Assembly (NCBI RefSeq): GCF_001522545.3
Contig: NC_031769.1
Coordinates: 127,495,613 to 127,559,612 of the forward strand
Direction of reading: 5' to 3'
DNA from: Parus major
Taxonomy: Eukaryota; Chordata; Aves; Passeriformes; Paridae
Length of the DNA stretch: 64,000 nt
Both the position numbers and the translations under genes were made by a program. The notes under the pieces were generated by a model, which did no database searches, was not told the DNA's origin, and worked only from the letters and a program-made list of their open reading frames with translations. How positions within the stretch are numbered: the stretch's first letter is position 1; each line of letters opens with the position of its first letter. Of the stretch, positions 13,901 through 27,409 are shown piece by piece.

Positions 13901-15648
13901 TCATGCACCATCCTATTTTTCTTACAATTACTTGATTACCAGATCACTTTGTGCATTAAAAGCACGTGCCTCAAGGTTGTAGTATTGTATCTTCAGTAGA
14001 AACAAGCAGAAGTCATCACCATGCTCAGCACGATGCTTTTTTTGGTCAAAAAAACATCAGAACCACAGGCAGCTCAGATGACAATGCTGCCCTCTGTAAC
14101 CAGGTGGCCACTCCCCTCTCAGAAACAGAACAGGTGCAAAAAATAATGTTAAGAAGAGGTTAGGATTCAATAAATGGAGAGACAAACACTTTGATTTGGG
14201 GCTGGCCTGTCCTTTTCCCATCCTGATGGTGTACATTTACTGAACTCAGGGACAGAAGACTCAGGAACTGCTCAGTCCTTCATCACTTTATCTTTGGTTG
14301 TCTGATTTTGCTGTGTTTGCTGCTGCCAGAGCAAGCTCTGCACTCAGTCACTCACATCCAGTTGTCATGAGAGCTGATCAACACTTTGCACAGATACCTG
14401 TGCACAGAACATGCCTTTAGTGACTGACCTCCATTTCCAGCAGTACTTGACTCTGGGCCTCATCAGATTTCCATCACAGGAAAATTTGGGCACACCTTCC
14501 AGTGCCTTGATTTTTATTAAAAACATATCTTTAATTCTACTCATAATTTTTGAAAAACTTGGATAATTTTAACAGAGCTTAAAAAAAAAACAACAACAAA
14601 AAAAACCCTGTGATTTTTCATCTTCTAATTACTGCATCAAAGCTTGAAAACTTAGAGATTTTCTATGGTCCTTGTTTCAGATGAGGGCTCAATGCCAGTT
14701 TGCCATTGGGGACTAAAGATGAAGCAAATATGAAAGAGTAAATGCAGTCCTGTGTGTTCAACACAGAAGCCACATACTGTTTCAAGGAATGTTTCAGACA
14801 TAGCCACATAACTGATTTGGAAGGAAAACTCAGCTGCAGTTTGAGAGAACTCAGTGCTAACTGGAGTAATGATCAGTCGCTCTCATAATGGAACTTATCA
14901 GAAAAACAAAAACATCCTTAATATTCCTAGCACAAACCAGGCATGGATCCAAGAATATTTTACCTCTGAGTAACTGGGGAAATGAGCTTTTTCCACCGTG
15001 CGTTCTACTGCAGTGAGTCACCAAGGAACTCAGCCCCCAGTGTAAGGCATCCTTGCACAGTGGTCCATCAGGAGCAATGCTCAGCCAAGCATATGGCATC
15101 ACAATCACAGGCAGCAAGCAAACTGAAGATTTATTTCACCATGGGTATGAAATGTATATTTCATTATGTCCACTATGCAGATGAGCTGGGCATATAACCT
15201 CAGAGAGCTCGATTACAAGACTAAAGTATGGTGAATGCTGCTTTTCCCTAAAGTTCTACAAGTATTGTATCAAATATTCAAAACAAAGCTCTGTTCATGT
15301 CAGTTCATGGTGGTTTGTCCCAAATGACCAGGGGATCACTACTGTAAGGCACATACATGCATAATCCTGTCTGGGAAAAAAATTACAGGAAAATATTCAC
15401 AGGACAAAGGACAAATTGGCCCTACCCAATCTTGTGCTGTGAGTGTCCCCTCGCACTCACCATCTCAGGAGAATAAAGCATATTTATTCTCACTACTGTT
15501 TTAAAGAAGAGATGCTGACTGTTTAACAACTCCTATGGTAACACATATCTTTAAGCTCAAAAAGCACAGCTGGATGATGGAAAAGAGCCAAGAGAACAAG
15601 CAGACCTGCTTTCCTTGCTCCCCTTTCCTTTTCCCCAGGTCAATGGCT
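10978..15648. other. Intergenic, no gene recognised
   Basis: Mixed-composition sequence with scattered short ORFs on both strands, none with a known domain or splice-site context. There is an A-rich run near 12371-12383 and an A/C-rich run near 14581-14607. No repeat family is identified with confidence. Confidence 0.55.
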
Positions 15649-15701
15649 NNNNNNNNNNNNNNNNNNNNNNNNNNNNNNNNNNNNNNNNNNNNNNNNNNNN
15701 N
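15649..15701. other. Assembly gap (53 N)
   Basis: A run of 53 undetermined bases. It is followed within about 20 bases by an A18 homopolymer and then by a CpG-dense patch, so a difficult GC-rich or low-complexity segment may be missing. Open frames drawn across it are not meaningful. Confidence 0.99.
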
Positions 15702-15779
15702 GAGTAGTATACAATGCAGGGGAAAAAAAAAAAAAAAAAAAGTAATCTATTTCCAGCTCTGGAAGTTGTGTTGTCCTGG

Positions 15780-16000
15780 CAAAGGGTCTGTGAAGCATGG
15801 CAGCCGGCCCAAGGAAGGGGGCTGTGCGGCAAGGGAGGAATGCGGGAGCACGATGAGGGTGCACTGTCGCTGTTGTATCGCTGAGCCGCTGCTCCGCTCG
15901 GGGCCCGGGGCAGGGGAGGCGTCGGTGTCTCTGGTGGGCACTGGGCAGACCCAGATGTGCCGAGTTCTCACCTGCAGGGCGGTACGACCCAGCTCCCAGT
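15780..16000. promoter_or_regulatory. Second CpG-dense patch, next to the assembly gap
   Basis: About 15 CpG dinucleotides fall in about 220 bp (for example CGCTGTTGTATCGCTGAGCC, CCGCTCGGGGCCCGGGG and GGCGTCGG), in a region that is otherwise CpG-poor. The left edge is only about 80 bp from the gap, so the patch may be longer in reality. No TATA box or coding exon is recognised in it. Confidence 0.4.
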
Positions 16001-18023
16001 CTGCTTTGTAATGACTCAGGAACCTGACAAAACGCCTGAATCATTGCCAATTATTCATGTGTCATTTTTGATGTGTTGGAAAGAAGCTCATGGAGACAAG
16101 TTGTTCTGACAGTAAGACATACTTTGGCGTTGCTCTGCTAGGGGAGACGGCATTTGCTTTCCAGAGGATATTACATGAAATCCCTGATGATTCCTGCTTA
16201 CCAGCCACCATCCTGAGACCTATCCAAACCACACAGAAGTTAGTGTTGGGACCTGCCAGCTGCAGTCATGATGGAATCTCTGTTTTTTGTCAAAATATAT
16301 GTCAACATAATGCAGGTGTTTACATACAATATATCCCATATAAAAGGAAGCCATTGGCGTACCTGTTTACTTGGTGGTGTATATTTTTGCAATGAATTAA
16401 AATGCCAAACTGAATTTCAAGAACTAGGCTGAAGATATGCACAGAAGGAGTGCAGACTGGGTACAAGAAGTACCATGTTGCTCACTAGTTTTGGGGAAAA
16501 CAAGACAATGGAAAATGTCCCTCATCTCACGTTTTCTCAAGCATGTTTAAATGAATGTGCACCACAGTTAATTACAGAAATGGAAATGTGTCTCTCACTG
16601 TACCAGAGCAAGAGAAGCAAGGTAAGAAACCAGAATTACAATACAATAGTGCCAGTTTCTGAATTCAGCTGTAACTATGGCAATCTTCATTCACAGTATT
16701 TAACTGAGACTATAGAAAAATAGTGCATTTAGCAAGCTTGAATAAATCATTACCTCACTGGCTTACAAATGTTTCAAAGACATCAACTTTTACAAAAATA
16801 AAACTTTATAAGAAATTTGTATTTGCAGAAATCATTTGACATTACTTCTGCATTGCCTGTTCATGTTGACTACTAGGATTTGGCTTTTCAGAGTAGCCAA
16901 GCATTAAGGGAGATACATTTCAAGACAACAGACAATGAAAAGAAAATACAAAATTAAGTATTAACATAAATTCTAATACAACGTCCTGTTATTGTCCAAT
17001 TACTGTTAAAAGCTGGTACTGTTAGCAACAGTATTTTACTTTTTCAGGTTGTATAAAGTCAACAGGGGACACTGGGCCAAATTCTTCTCACACTTATATG
17101 TGTTTTTCCCTCCCACCTTCATTGGTGTCAGCAGCCTCAGCTTGCTGCATTGTTACAGTTCCCAATGCTCCTCATACATAAGCTTGAATAAAGGAGTAGT
17201 GTGGTATTAAGAGCAAACAAAACAAAACAGAAGAAATGGATCAATATAGCACATTTCTTCTCTGCATCCTGCTCCCCTCATGTTCTGGGCTGTCAAGGAG
17301 CACTTCACTCACCAGCTGCTCCCTGGTATGTGGTACAAGCCTGTTGTTAATCTCTGCTTCATACAGCATTTTTCTTTACTCTTCCGGTACAGAAAGTAAC
17401 TGACAGAAGATAAAGCAAAAGGATGAAAAATAATTTTCAAACATCAATTCCAAACCTTTCTTAATAGAGGTGCTTGATTTGAGACAGCCAGTGAACAAGT
17501 TTTTGCTTGCTATTTATTGATCTCCAAGACAAGGAATGCTCTAGATGCTGTATTTATTTCAACATTCACTCGACCAATGCATCATGTAGAACAACTGCAC
17601 CATACATGTGTTTGACAAACACTTAAGCTAATCCATAGCCACACAAGTTTGGTTAGTAGTGTTTGGACGCAACAAAGAAGGCATTTCTAGTTCACAGGGA
17701 GGGGCACATTTCTGGCAGGACTCATCACTGAATTCCAACCAGATCAGGGACATCTGGATTCCCAAAATCACACTACATCTGGTGATTTGGCCTTGGTAGC
17801 AAGACCCAAAAGGCTTGGCCACAGTAACAAAACAAAAGGTAAAGGTGGCAAGGCACTTGGCAGAACTATGATTGCTGCAGGCAAGATAAAATCATGAAAC
17901 CATGACGGTCTGCACTGTGAGTGCTGTAAAGATGGCCTTAAGGAATGACTGTGGAACATGGTACAGCGTGGGAAGAGATGCAGTTATCTTATAGTCCCTT
18001 TCCCCTTAAGTTTTCTCTGAAGC

Positions 18024-18047
18024 TTTTTTTTTTTTTAAAAAAAAAAA
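18024..18047. repeat. T13-A11 homopolymer dyad
   Basis: Thirteen T followed directly by eleven A form a self-complementary low-complexity tract. Such tracts disfavour nucleosomes and are prone to length error in sequencing. Confidence 0.9.
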
Positions 18048-21000
18048 GACCTGGCAGCAAAACAACAGTTTTAAACTGTTCTTTACTGACATGATTGGAA
18101 TGTTTGGGTGTGAGCCTTGTCGCAGTATGCGTTACAGGCTGAGCACTGTGCAGCAAGTCCCATGCCTTTGAGCACAAGCTGGGCACGGGGAGTGCATTTC
18201 TTGTGCACATGGGAGCCCTGATATTTCACTGTCTGGAAACAGTTCAGAGCTGTCAACGACGCAGATTTGCTAATCAAAGCTCCACATGGCTGAAGGACAC
18301 ACACACACTGACCTTTACTACAGCCCTGGGAATGCTGCAGCAGCCTGAAATGACTTTTTAGAGCTGCTCCCACTGTTTGAGTTCTTTGCAAATATTGGCT
18401 GGGATACTGTGCCTCCAAACAAAGCACCTTTTAAATATGTACTTCTCAGAGAGAAGGGAGGAATTATCTTTGATTCAACAGGGCTTTCAGATACCCTTTC
18501 TAGATTACTACAGTCATTTCATTCAGTTATGCAGACTTCAAATTAAAAGTTAATGAAAACTAACACACTTCTTGCTTCTCCTGAGGCACATTTGCTCTCC
18601 TACTCAGATGGCTGAGAAAAGTAAGTCAGAAGAAAATGCCTCCTTGTCTGACAAAGGGTGCAGGGATTCTGGGAGCTGCCTGGCAGCAAATTCCTGCATC
18701 AACACCATTGCTGTAATTTTGAATCAGTTGTGCTCATTTTCCAAGTGTGGTTTATAGCCACCTCCCACATGGAAATCCATAAAGTATCATTAGCTCTGAT
18801 GGGCACCCTTTGTCTTCCCAGGAAATGACTAAATGCTATCCTCAAAAAGCTGACCACTGGAGAGAAGTTACAGACTCATGTTTGGCACAGAGTGTGGTGT
18901 TTGCAGCTGTACTGCCTGCCTGCCAGGAGCTGTCTGCCTACAGAACATGCCGTCTTCCAGCTGCTCGACCCACAATAGTCCAAGAGGATAAGAGCAGTGT
19001 TAGAGAAGTGAATGGACTTTCTGTTTGCAGATTTCTCTTGCTTGGTTTTCTAGCTCTTTTCTGGGGAAAGTGAGCTTGTTGCCAGTCTTCACATGATTGC
19101 AGATTCAAGAAGTGTTTCCTGGATTAATCTAAGGCATTGCTTTTTGACTCAGGGCAAGGTGTCCATTATTAACATGCAAGAAAAACCCCCCACCCTGTGA
19201 CTCATATATCTTACCCACTGATACATGCAAATACAAACCAGAATGACTTGAATACAGGAAAATAATTGGGGGGTGGTTTTTGTTGTTTTGGGTTTTTTTT
19301 GCTAACATCTTTAAACCCTTGCACTTCATAGACCCTGACCTCCCTTATTCCAGCTCTTCTTTTAGCTGTTCCTGTTTAACCTTAGCAATCACCTTGAGTC
19401 ATGACGCTGGGTATAATGCAATAGATTCACATGTACAATTCCTGTATTTAAAAAGTGCTTGTTTTTCTCAACACAGCAAAAAAGCAAGCAAACAGCAAGA
19501 GCCCACCTGTGCTTACATTACTTTCCAGGAAGCCCTTTGCCCCAGTGTTCTTCTTCCTTTCAGTATCATGTCCCTGAACTCAGTTTACTGTGCCCTTTGC
19601 ATTTCTAGCCCTTTTTTTAAAGTTCTTTTCCCCTCTCCTACATGCACATGTATGACTCCACAATTTCTGGCTTAACCACTTTCTGTCTGTATCATTTACC
19701 AGTACACTAATTGCAAGCCTATATGGGGACATGCTATTACTTAATCTTGTGATATTGGTGCAATATTTGGAGAGGTGGATTGTACTGGTATGGGTTTCAG
19801 TAATCAGTCATTCAACTGCTTCCTCATGCCAAACCAATTTAATGCATTTTTTTCTCATCACATAGCTTTTTCTTACAATTTTCAACAAGAGTTGATGTGA
19901 TCAATCACAAGTTGATTGCATTTTGCTGCATGGAAAGGGAAGTAAATTAGAATTGCACACATGAATTTCACAAATGGCCAAAATTATGCTGGGATAGCTC
20001 CACAGGCTGATGGAGAGAACAAAAATCACTCCCAGGGTGCGGTTTTGTATTCCCTCCTGCTCTCCTGGCCTGCTGGAACACCCTTCCCTGCTGCCTGCCC
20101 TGCTTGCTGAGCACTTGGTGGAGCTGGCTGAGCTTGAATCCAAGTTTAAAAGTGCTTTTGGGAGAGTTCAGAGGACTTTCACTTTAAAGCATGGCTGGAT
20201 ACATATTTTTATGGGTGGTGACTTGGAAGGCCTCAGAGGGGATATGAAACAGGAAGCAAGAAAGGTCTTTCTATAAATGAGGGTACAGTTGGGTGGCTTA
20301 AACCAGACAGTAGACAGAGTGAACCGAAACACAGTGATCTGCCCTAGAGGCTCCTGGGTTATCTGTTCTTGTACCTTTAACCTGTATGGCAGCAGTAAGA
20401 CTGAGCCAGTTTACACAAGGGCACAGAGACACATCACCTGAACCCAGTTGTTCAGTGGGCAGATCAAAGAACTCTGTGCACTTTGTGACTCTTACGCCTT
20501 CCATTGAGATCAAACGGAAAGGGAGGTTAATTGCTGTGAGCACTGAAAATGAATGACTGTGCCCATGATGACAATATTTGTGAATGCTTTTGTTTTCTAG
20601 TATTGAAAGTAAATATTTTATTCGTTATCTCATAGGAATGCATGATTATATCACGAAACACATTTAAAAGAAACAAAAATATTGTGTGCTACAGCAGTTT
20701 GCTAAGGAAACTGAAATAGTGACTTAGGTGAATCAGTCCTTGATAACCCAAACTGTAATTTAAAACGCAAATGCCTTTCTGAGCTCATCTATTCTGAGCT
20801 GGATAGATCCCAGCATGTTTCAGTTTTTAAATAACTCATTCCCATGACCTTTGCAATTCACTACCTTACACAACAGTGCAAAAAAGAGCCTCATACACAT
20901 GACTCAGGCTGCCTTAGGGTTCCTGAAATTTAAGAAGGCAGCCTACATAACACGATCACAAGCAAAAGGAAAATAAAAGACAGCTTATATAACATCCAGA

Positions 21001-23018
21001 CAAATTGAACAAACCTCTGGAGTTACACAAGGCTGCAGGCTGCAGAGATGCATCCAAAGTTCAAAGAAGTTTCAAAGAAACAGCCTGATGTGGCTTTTAA
21101 AGTCAACACTAATAGAATAAATAATCCTTCTTCTTAAAATACTAGTTGAAAACACTTAGCTTGCAATTTGGACTTGCTCCAGGGCACTTGAAACACATTT
21201 AGTAAAATAATCATGGGGAAGGAATAAGGTGTCTGGACTGCTAACTTGCAAGCCCAAAAGGTTTGCAGGAAACATGTGTCCTCAGCTCCAGAGAAGCAGG
21301 AGTATATCAGTCATCTTGTACTTACTGAATGTCCTCCCAGTGCTCCTAGATCTTTATGGAGGTACCTCAGAGGCACAGCCCATTTGTGGGGGACATGTGA
21401 TCTTGCACCACCTCCCTGGCCTCTGCCACAGGGACATCACTGAACTGTGCAACTGTATATGCAGGTTATTCAGACTTGCAAGCCAAATCCAGACCTGGGC
21501 TGGAATCCAGATTCCAGGAAAGGAAAGCACCCCAGTGCCAATGCAGGACAAAATTAGAATGGGGATCTCTAAATGACCCTATAAAAAATTCCCCAGGAGA
21601 AGAAAGGCACCCCTAAAGCAGCCTGCTGGAAATGATCACAGTCAGGCCTTTTGATTAAAAGCCTGGCACAGGAGCACAGCTTTGCTCTGCTGAGATGGCC
21701 AGGATCTCTCAGAGTGAGCTGGCTGCTTCCAGTTCCTGAATACCATAAACAAAGCTCCAGATCCATTTGTAAGACACACTGTTGCTCCTTCTGCTTGTTC
21801 CTATCTTACCATGTAACAGCCTAATGGCTAAAGCTTTAACTGTAAAAGGCTGGCATAATTGTCACCTCCATTCCACACTGCCTCTTTTTCCAGGTGAGTC
21901 CTGTTACTGTCTGGCTGCAGGTCAGCTGAGGCTAGGGCCATGCCTTACCATGCAGTGAACACTGGTCACTCACATGGGCATCCACCACTCCTTGGCTCAG
22001 AGGCAGCAAATGAGACTGTAACCTTCTGCTTAGGACACCTGCCTGGAAGAACAGAATACTGGATCTAGTCAGGGAAGGGAAGAGGTTAGAACAAATACAT
22101 GTTTGGTTTGTTGTTTAAAAATATAAATGAAACATATAGTATAAAGCAAATGGTAAATATTTATGTAGATGTAGTCACTTGAGATAATAGGTCTATTTAT
22201 CAACCAAGGAAACCAGTAACCTAACTCATCCTTTTTCTACAGAAAAAAAATAACAAATGCTTAATATTTTTTTTTCATCAAATACAAATCACAAAGGATA
22301 CAAGGTCTTATTTTCCCAGCATTTAGGTAAGGCTAAACTGAGAAAGGCAAAGAGGAATGAGAAGGAGGTCACTTTGGTATTTTTTCTAAACTTCATTGTT
22401 ACAAGGAATAGGAAATGTGACCTGATCTAACCCTGGGCCCCAAGACACCTAACAGACTGGTTCAGAGGTTACTCCTGGTTCTAAACTGAAATTTCTAATT
22501 TTATCTTCCATAACTACTTTTCACTTCAAAGTACCCCCTCATGCTAAGAATATTTTATCTGTTAAAAGGGTAAGCTGTTCTCCTATGGAAAAAGGTGGGG
22601 AGATTCCCCTCCAAATTTTATTCTCCACTATTTCCCCTGAAGTCTATTGAATCTCTTGCATGACAGCCATTATAACTGCAAATGTGGTTACTTTTTAAAA
22701 TTACTGTAACAAAGAAATAGGAAAAATGCTCATGATGAACTACAGCTGGAAAAGGGACCAGACCCTTCAGAGCTGAGGTAATTGCTGGATCCAACTTCCT
22801 GATATCCTGAAACTACTTCCTCATAGCTAGACACTGATAATGTCCTAACTACCATTCTTGAAGCTGGCAAAAAAAAAAAATTTTTCTACAAAATTTCTTT
22901 TATTTCACCAAGCTGTCAGAATGCTGTATTCCCCAAACTGGATATCAGACCCTAAAAAGCCAGCCCAAGTGAAGATAGCAAACTAGTGCACAACTACTAC
23001 CAAATGAAAAAAATGCAT

Positions 23019-23040
23019 TTAATTAATTAAATTAATTAAT
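23019..23040. repeat. TTAATTAA-type short tandem repeat
   Basis: About 22 bp of alternating TTAA/ATTA units follow ATGCA and precede GCTAATGAG. It is a string of TAATTA homeodomain-type cores, but is equally explained as a short AT microsatellite. Confidence 0.7.
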
Positions 23041-26000
23041 GCTAATGAGATAGTAATCAACATATAGGATGTTACAAAGAAGTCCCGAGGGGCAAGAGGC
23101 AACAGATACAAGCTTAACATGGAAGATTCTGATTAACTAAAAATGAAAAATCTTCAAAATTAAAGTGGTGAAGTACAGGAACTGGGGCCCAGGTAGACTG
23201 AAGAACTTCAGCCCTCAAAGATGTCCAAAACAGGACTGACCAAATCCCTGAACAACCTGACCTAGGTTTGAATTGTCTGACCTCAATTATTCTCTGAGTC
23301 TAGGAAGTTCTGAACTGTTGAATGAGTCAGACCCATTGCTTCAGACCATTAATTCAGAAAGGAATTAAAAGTGAAGATACAAAGGGCCTCCAAGGGAGAC
23401 AAAATAAATTAAACTATCGGTGAATCCCACAGTGACAGCAAAATACCCACTGAAAGCAATTGTCTGTGATTCATCATTGGACTTGCCTTTAGAAAAGGCA
23501 GGGGAGAGATGAATCATGTGGCTCAGTGCTGCTGGCTTACTCTAAAGTTGATAATCTTAGACATTCTTTAAAAATTACCTTTTGCAAGGCTCATTGTAAA
23601 ACTTCAGAAATGTTCACTGTACTCAGGAACCCAGCTGTGTTGAGGCAGGACAGATGCACCACCCACAGCAAACAGTCCCTGAGAGGGCAGCAGAACACCT
23701 GAATGTACAACCAAACTCTCCCTTTGAAGCAGACTGAAGAACACAGGCCACTGCTGCTTGCAGGTGCTCCATCTGCTCTGAGCTCTACTGACACATTTAT
23801 TTTTTGCCACATAATGCTCCTGATTTCCGCTAAAAATAAATTGCTGCTCTGTGGAACAGCATACTTAGATTGCTGTCATTGATCTGCAATGCTCTCAGGA
23901 GAAGAAAGAACAAAGTTTACTCCTGCCCAATCATTCTTGTTTATTACATACCTGGCTTGTCTTCCTTATTTTCTCCCTTTTTAGGCTTTTCTTTCTGCTC
24001 TCAAAACTTATGAAAGCAGAATCTCTCTTCTGCCCTTTTTTCCTGCTCCAGGTTGGTATGGCAGCCTGCCAAGTGGAATTGTTTGATCCATGCACTCAGT
24101 TTTAAGACAGGTTTTATGAGCAACTGCTCTTTTCAAAGAGCACAGGAGCAACACGGCATTTCTGTAACATTATGTGCAAGGATATCAAAAGAATGTTAAG
24201 GAGTCAAGGGATATAAAAACAAGTGAAATATCCTGTGCTCCTGAACTAGCTTTCAGCAAAAATGAGTCAATAAAAATGAATCAATAAAATACTTACACAT
24301 CAGGCACAAGAACCTATTTAAACTAGGTTATTGCAAACACTTGATTTCACATGAAAATGGATTTTGATGATCTGTAATATATCTGGAAATGCGTTTTTTT
24401 TGAAATGTGTGCTAGGGTAAGTACTGCAGCACTTTAGCTGCAGTGATAATGCCTGTTGGTTCTGCAGTACAGAATTAGCCACTGATGGCAACAGGCACAT
24501 TAAGACAAGAACTGATGTCTCTTGTTACACTCTGTTGATAATACTTTCATCCAGGGAAACAGGGAGACTTTGCATACATTGAAGTATTTACAAGTAATTG
24601 CTTTTCCATCAATCTCTGGTGTTAAATGTTAAATGTGGAACAACATGTTTTTATTCATTAGAATATTCATTATTCTTTAGAATCAGCAAAAATGGACTGT
24701 TGCTCAAAAGTGCACAAAAAGATCTTGGCAAACAGCAAGATAAAGAGAAGGAAAATCTAACTTTCCAGTTAAATTGCAACATCCAACTTCTGGCAACGCA
24801 CCAGCAAACTCACATAAGCTCGAGGAGCAAAATGTCAGCCAAATTTTAGCATTTTATCTCTAATTTGTGGGATTTATATGTGGCTGCTAAGACCACAATC
24901 TTTTCTCATACAGTATTTTAAAATTCAAATTTTGTCTAATGTTCAGATATATCAGCAGGATACATTGAGACAGGGAGCTAAAACTTCCAAGACCGGCTTT
25001 AAAAGTAGCTCATCTCCTGGCCTTAAATCAGGAAGAAAGGGGTAATTAAATAGTAAAAGGGGTAAATAAACAGGGAGCTGCACCACTAACCTTTCAATTT
25101 CACAGCAAATTACAAAAAATTGAACTAATGGGCACAAGAATGGTTCTGAAGACCGAAAGTGCTCAATGCTATTTTGTGGATTTTTTTTTTTCTTGGTAGG
25201 TTACTCTAGGCAGCAGCATTCTCTGTGAAAGTCATACACGAAGCCACTCTACAAATTCCCCACTTAGATGATCGGTGATATGAGGTGATCAGTGGTGACT
25301 TCACCCCAATCCATTTCTGTGTATCTACTCGTAGAACGATGACTCAAATTCACCCAGGCAGAGGTCTGTCTTCCCACAGCCTTCTCCCTTCTGACAAGAT
25401 AAGAAGGTGGCTTGATAGTGCACCTTTACATAGTCTATAAGAAAATTTCTAATCTTGGGGGCCTTACAATCACTCTTGCTGCAAGCAGAAAATTATGTAA
25501 ATGGCTGTTACTTCAGCACATGCTGGCAATCTATTTTTAACCATGTGCTACTATTAAAAAGGAATGCAAATAATTTGTTTTCCATGCTGTTTAATGAAGT
25601 TTTATAATGTATAATGGTGTTTTTCAGATGCCGCTTTTTTTTTTTTCCACTTTTAAAAAAAGCCTCAAAGGGAAGATGATGGCATACCATTCTGGATAAA
25701 CAAATAAATGTCTCAAAAGTGACCCAGAACACCAATAAATGAACATTTTAATACTGTGTGTTTTCAATTACTACCATGAAAGACTTGCATTTCTAAGGAT
25801 AGCATAATTTTATCTTTCTAGCTGGTTTTCATACAGAACAGTACTTTCCACACTCTTACATTTCAAGTAGAGCTCTTGAGTCTTCTGGGTACTAAGTACA
25901 GATTTTACTCTGTTTCTTCTCCTGGTTTTGGTACACAGCTGTACACATTCTACCAACTGAGTAAAGACATAAATATAGTCAAAAATCTGTTTTGTTACAG

Positions 26001-26601
26001 CTGCTGAAGGAATGCTAATTGCAACGCCCCAAGGCTTGCTAACATCTGCTCCCAGCAAGACATAGCAAAGTGGGCATCCCAGACATTGTGAAAAATAGTA
26101 AGGCGTGAGAGCACAGGCATCTATAAACAGAGAGACGATAAGGGAAATCAAATACTGTCGAATTTACATACTTTCCATATTCAGAAATGTAATTCATATT
26201 CATGAAGAGTAAGCCTGGATCAGAGCACCTCAGGAGCAAATGCAAAATTGAGTGTTGCCCTAGAGATGCGGAAAAGGGACAGGACAGTAAGTAAGAGAGG
26301 GGAGAGAAAGGAGGGAGGAGAGGCTCCTGCTGCTGCCGCACCGGCAGGAACGACAGGTGCTGCCCTTCCAGGGAAGGGCTGCTCCTTCTTCGTAGCCACT
26401 GCCCTCAAACTACTCCTTGCTGGCAGTGACGGCGGCAGTGTGGCGATGTCAGGGCACTGAGGTCCCTGGTCTTTAACACTCCACAGCAGCCTGCTTTGCC
26501 TGGAGGGATTCTGAAGGCAAAACACCACGGAGCAAATGAATAAAAAACCAAAAACGTAACACACACCCTCCCCCCACGTTCCAGTACAAGCTCCAGTGGT
26601 C

Positions 26602-26880
26602 TCTTGCGGAGTTAACATGCTTTGTGACTGCAAGTCAACTCGAACATTTCAAGGGAAAAAAAACCCAAAAAGCACCACTGAAGGAATTCCAGTAAGTAAA
26701 ATATATAAATAAATGCCAATACACACTACAAAATTTAGACATTCTCCTATATTCGGTCTCCGTAACAGTCATAAGTTATGTAATTCTGACTCCTGACCGA
26801 AGGAGTTGAGGGGAGCTTTCTCAGGGCAGAGAGGTCCCTGGCTTAGGGGACAGACTTCAGCAGTGTCTTGCGGAGTTAAC
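26602..26880 (+). repeat. Diverged direct repeat upstream of the PDP1 CpG island
   Basis: The 15-mer TCTTGCGGAGTTAAC occurs at 26602-26616 and again at 26866-26880. Similarity continues past both copies (TGCTT, then CATTTCAGGG-like sequence ending near 26652 and 26913). A GAGGTCCCTGG motif precedes each copy at 26459-26469 and 26829-26839, at unequal distance. The pattern suggests an old local duplication of roughly 100 bp or more, with indels. Confidence 0.65.
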
Positions 26881-27108
26881 GTGCTTCCAAAGACACTTGG
26901 ACATTTCAGGGGAAGCGGCCCCGGTCCCATTTCCCACTCACAAAAGCTCTCCGCAGCGGCTCCCCCCGCCCTCACGGCCGCCTTGGGGGGCGGGGCACGG
27001 ACCCAGCGCGCGCCACCGCCGCGTTCGCGCCTTCCCGCCCCTGCGCTGCGCGCGCGCACGCAGCACCCCCTCCTCCCCCGCCCCCGCGCGCTCCCTCAGC
27101 CTCCGTGT

Positions 27109-27114
27109 CACGTG
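27109..27114 (+). promoter_or_regulatory. CACGTG E-box
   Basis: A perfect CACGTG in the context TCACGTG, the type bound by USF, MYC/MAX and MiT/TFE factors. It lies about 25 bp upstream of the CCAAT box and about 60 bp upstream of the TATA box. The factor is not determinable from sequence. Confidence 0.6.
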
Positions 27115-27136
27115 CCCGCCTTGCCCTCCTCAGCAG

Positions 27137-27141
27137 CCAAT
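27137..27141 (+). promoter_or_regulatory. CCAAT box
   Basis: CAGCCAATGGG matches the NF-Y consensus. It sits about 65 bp upstream of the start site predicted from the TATA box, a typical NF-Y distance. Confidence 0.65.
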
Positions 27142-27171
27142 GGGTGGCGCGCCGCGCGCCGCAGGGTCCTT

Positions 27172-27177
27172 TATAAA
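27172..27177 (+). promoter_or_regulatory. PDP1: TATA box
   Basis: TTATAAAGGC is embedded in GC-rich DNA. A start of transcription would be expected about 25-30 bp downstream, near 27200. That would leave about 555 nt of 5' leader before the ATG at 27757 if there is no splicing in between. Confidence 0.65.
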
Positions 27178-27409
27178 GGCGCGGCGGCCGCTGGCGTGAG
27201 GCGGCGGCTGTCGGGGGCTCTGGGAGTGGTGGGTGCGTTTGGGGCGGCGCGGTCCGGTCCTTCCGTCCGCTTCCCTTCCTGTGCCGCACGGTTTTTCCAC
27301 CCGTTTCCCTGAGCCGCCCGGGAAAGGCCCAGGTCTGTGCCCGGGACGGGCGGAGGGAGGAGGAGGTGGTCGTGCTGAAGGTGGGGGGGGTGGCTGGGGA
27401 GGGGCGGCC

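Larger units (their letters stand above)
16012..26450. other. Intergenic, no gene recognised
   Basis: AT-rich sequence of about 10 kb with no recognisable exon, RNA gene or CR1 copy. It includes small low-complexity tracts (18024-18047 and 23019-23040, listed separately). A minor CpG cluster occurs at about 26260-26450, including CCGCACCGG and GACGGCGG, and may be the outer shore of the PDP1 promoter region. Confidence 0.55.

Noticed and set aside
15535..16050. Open frames spanning the N run
   Set aside because: They read through undetermined bases and a poly(A) tract, so they are artefacts of the gap.
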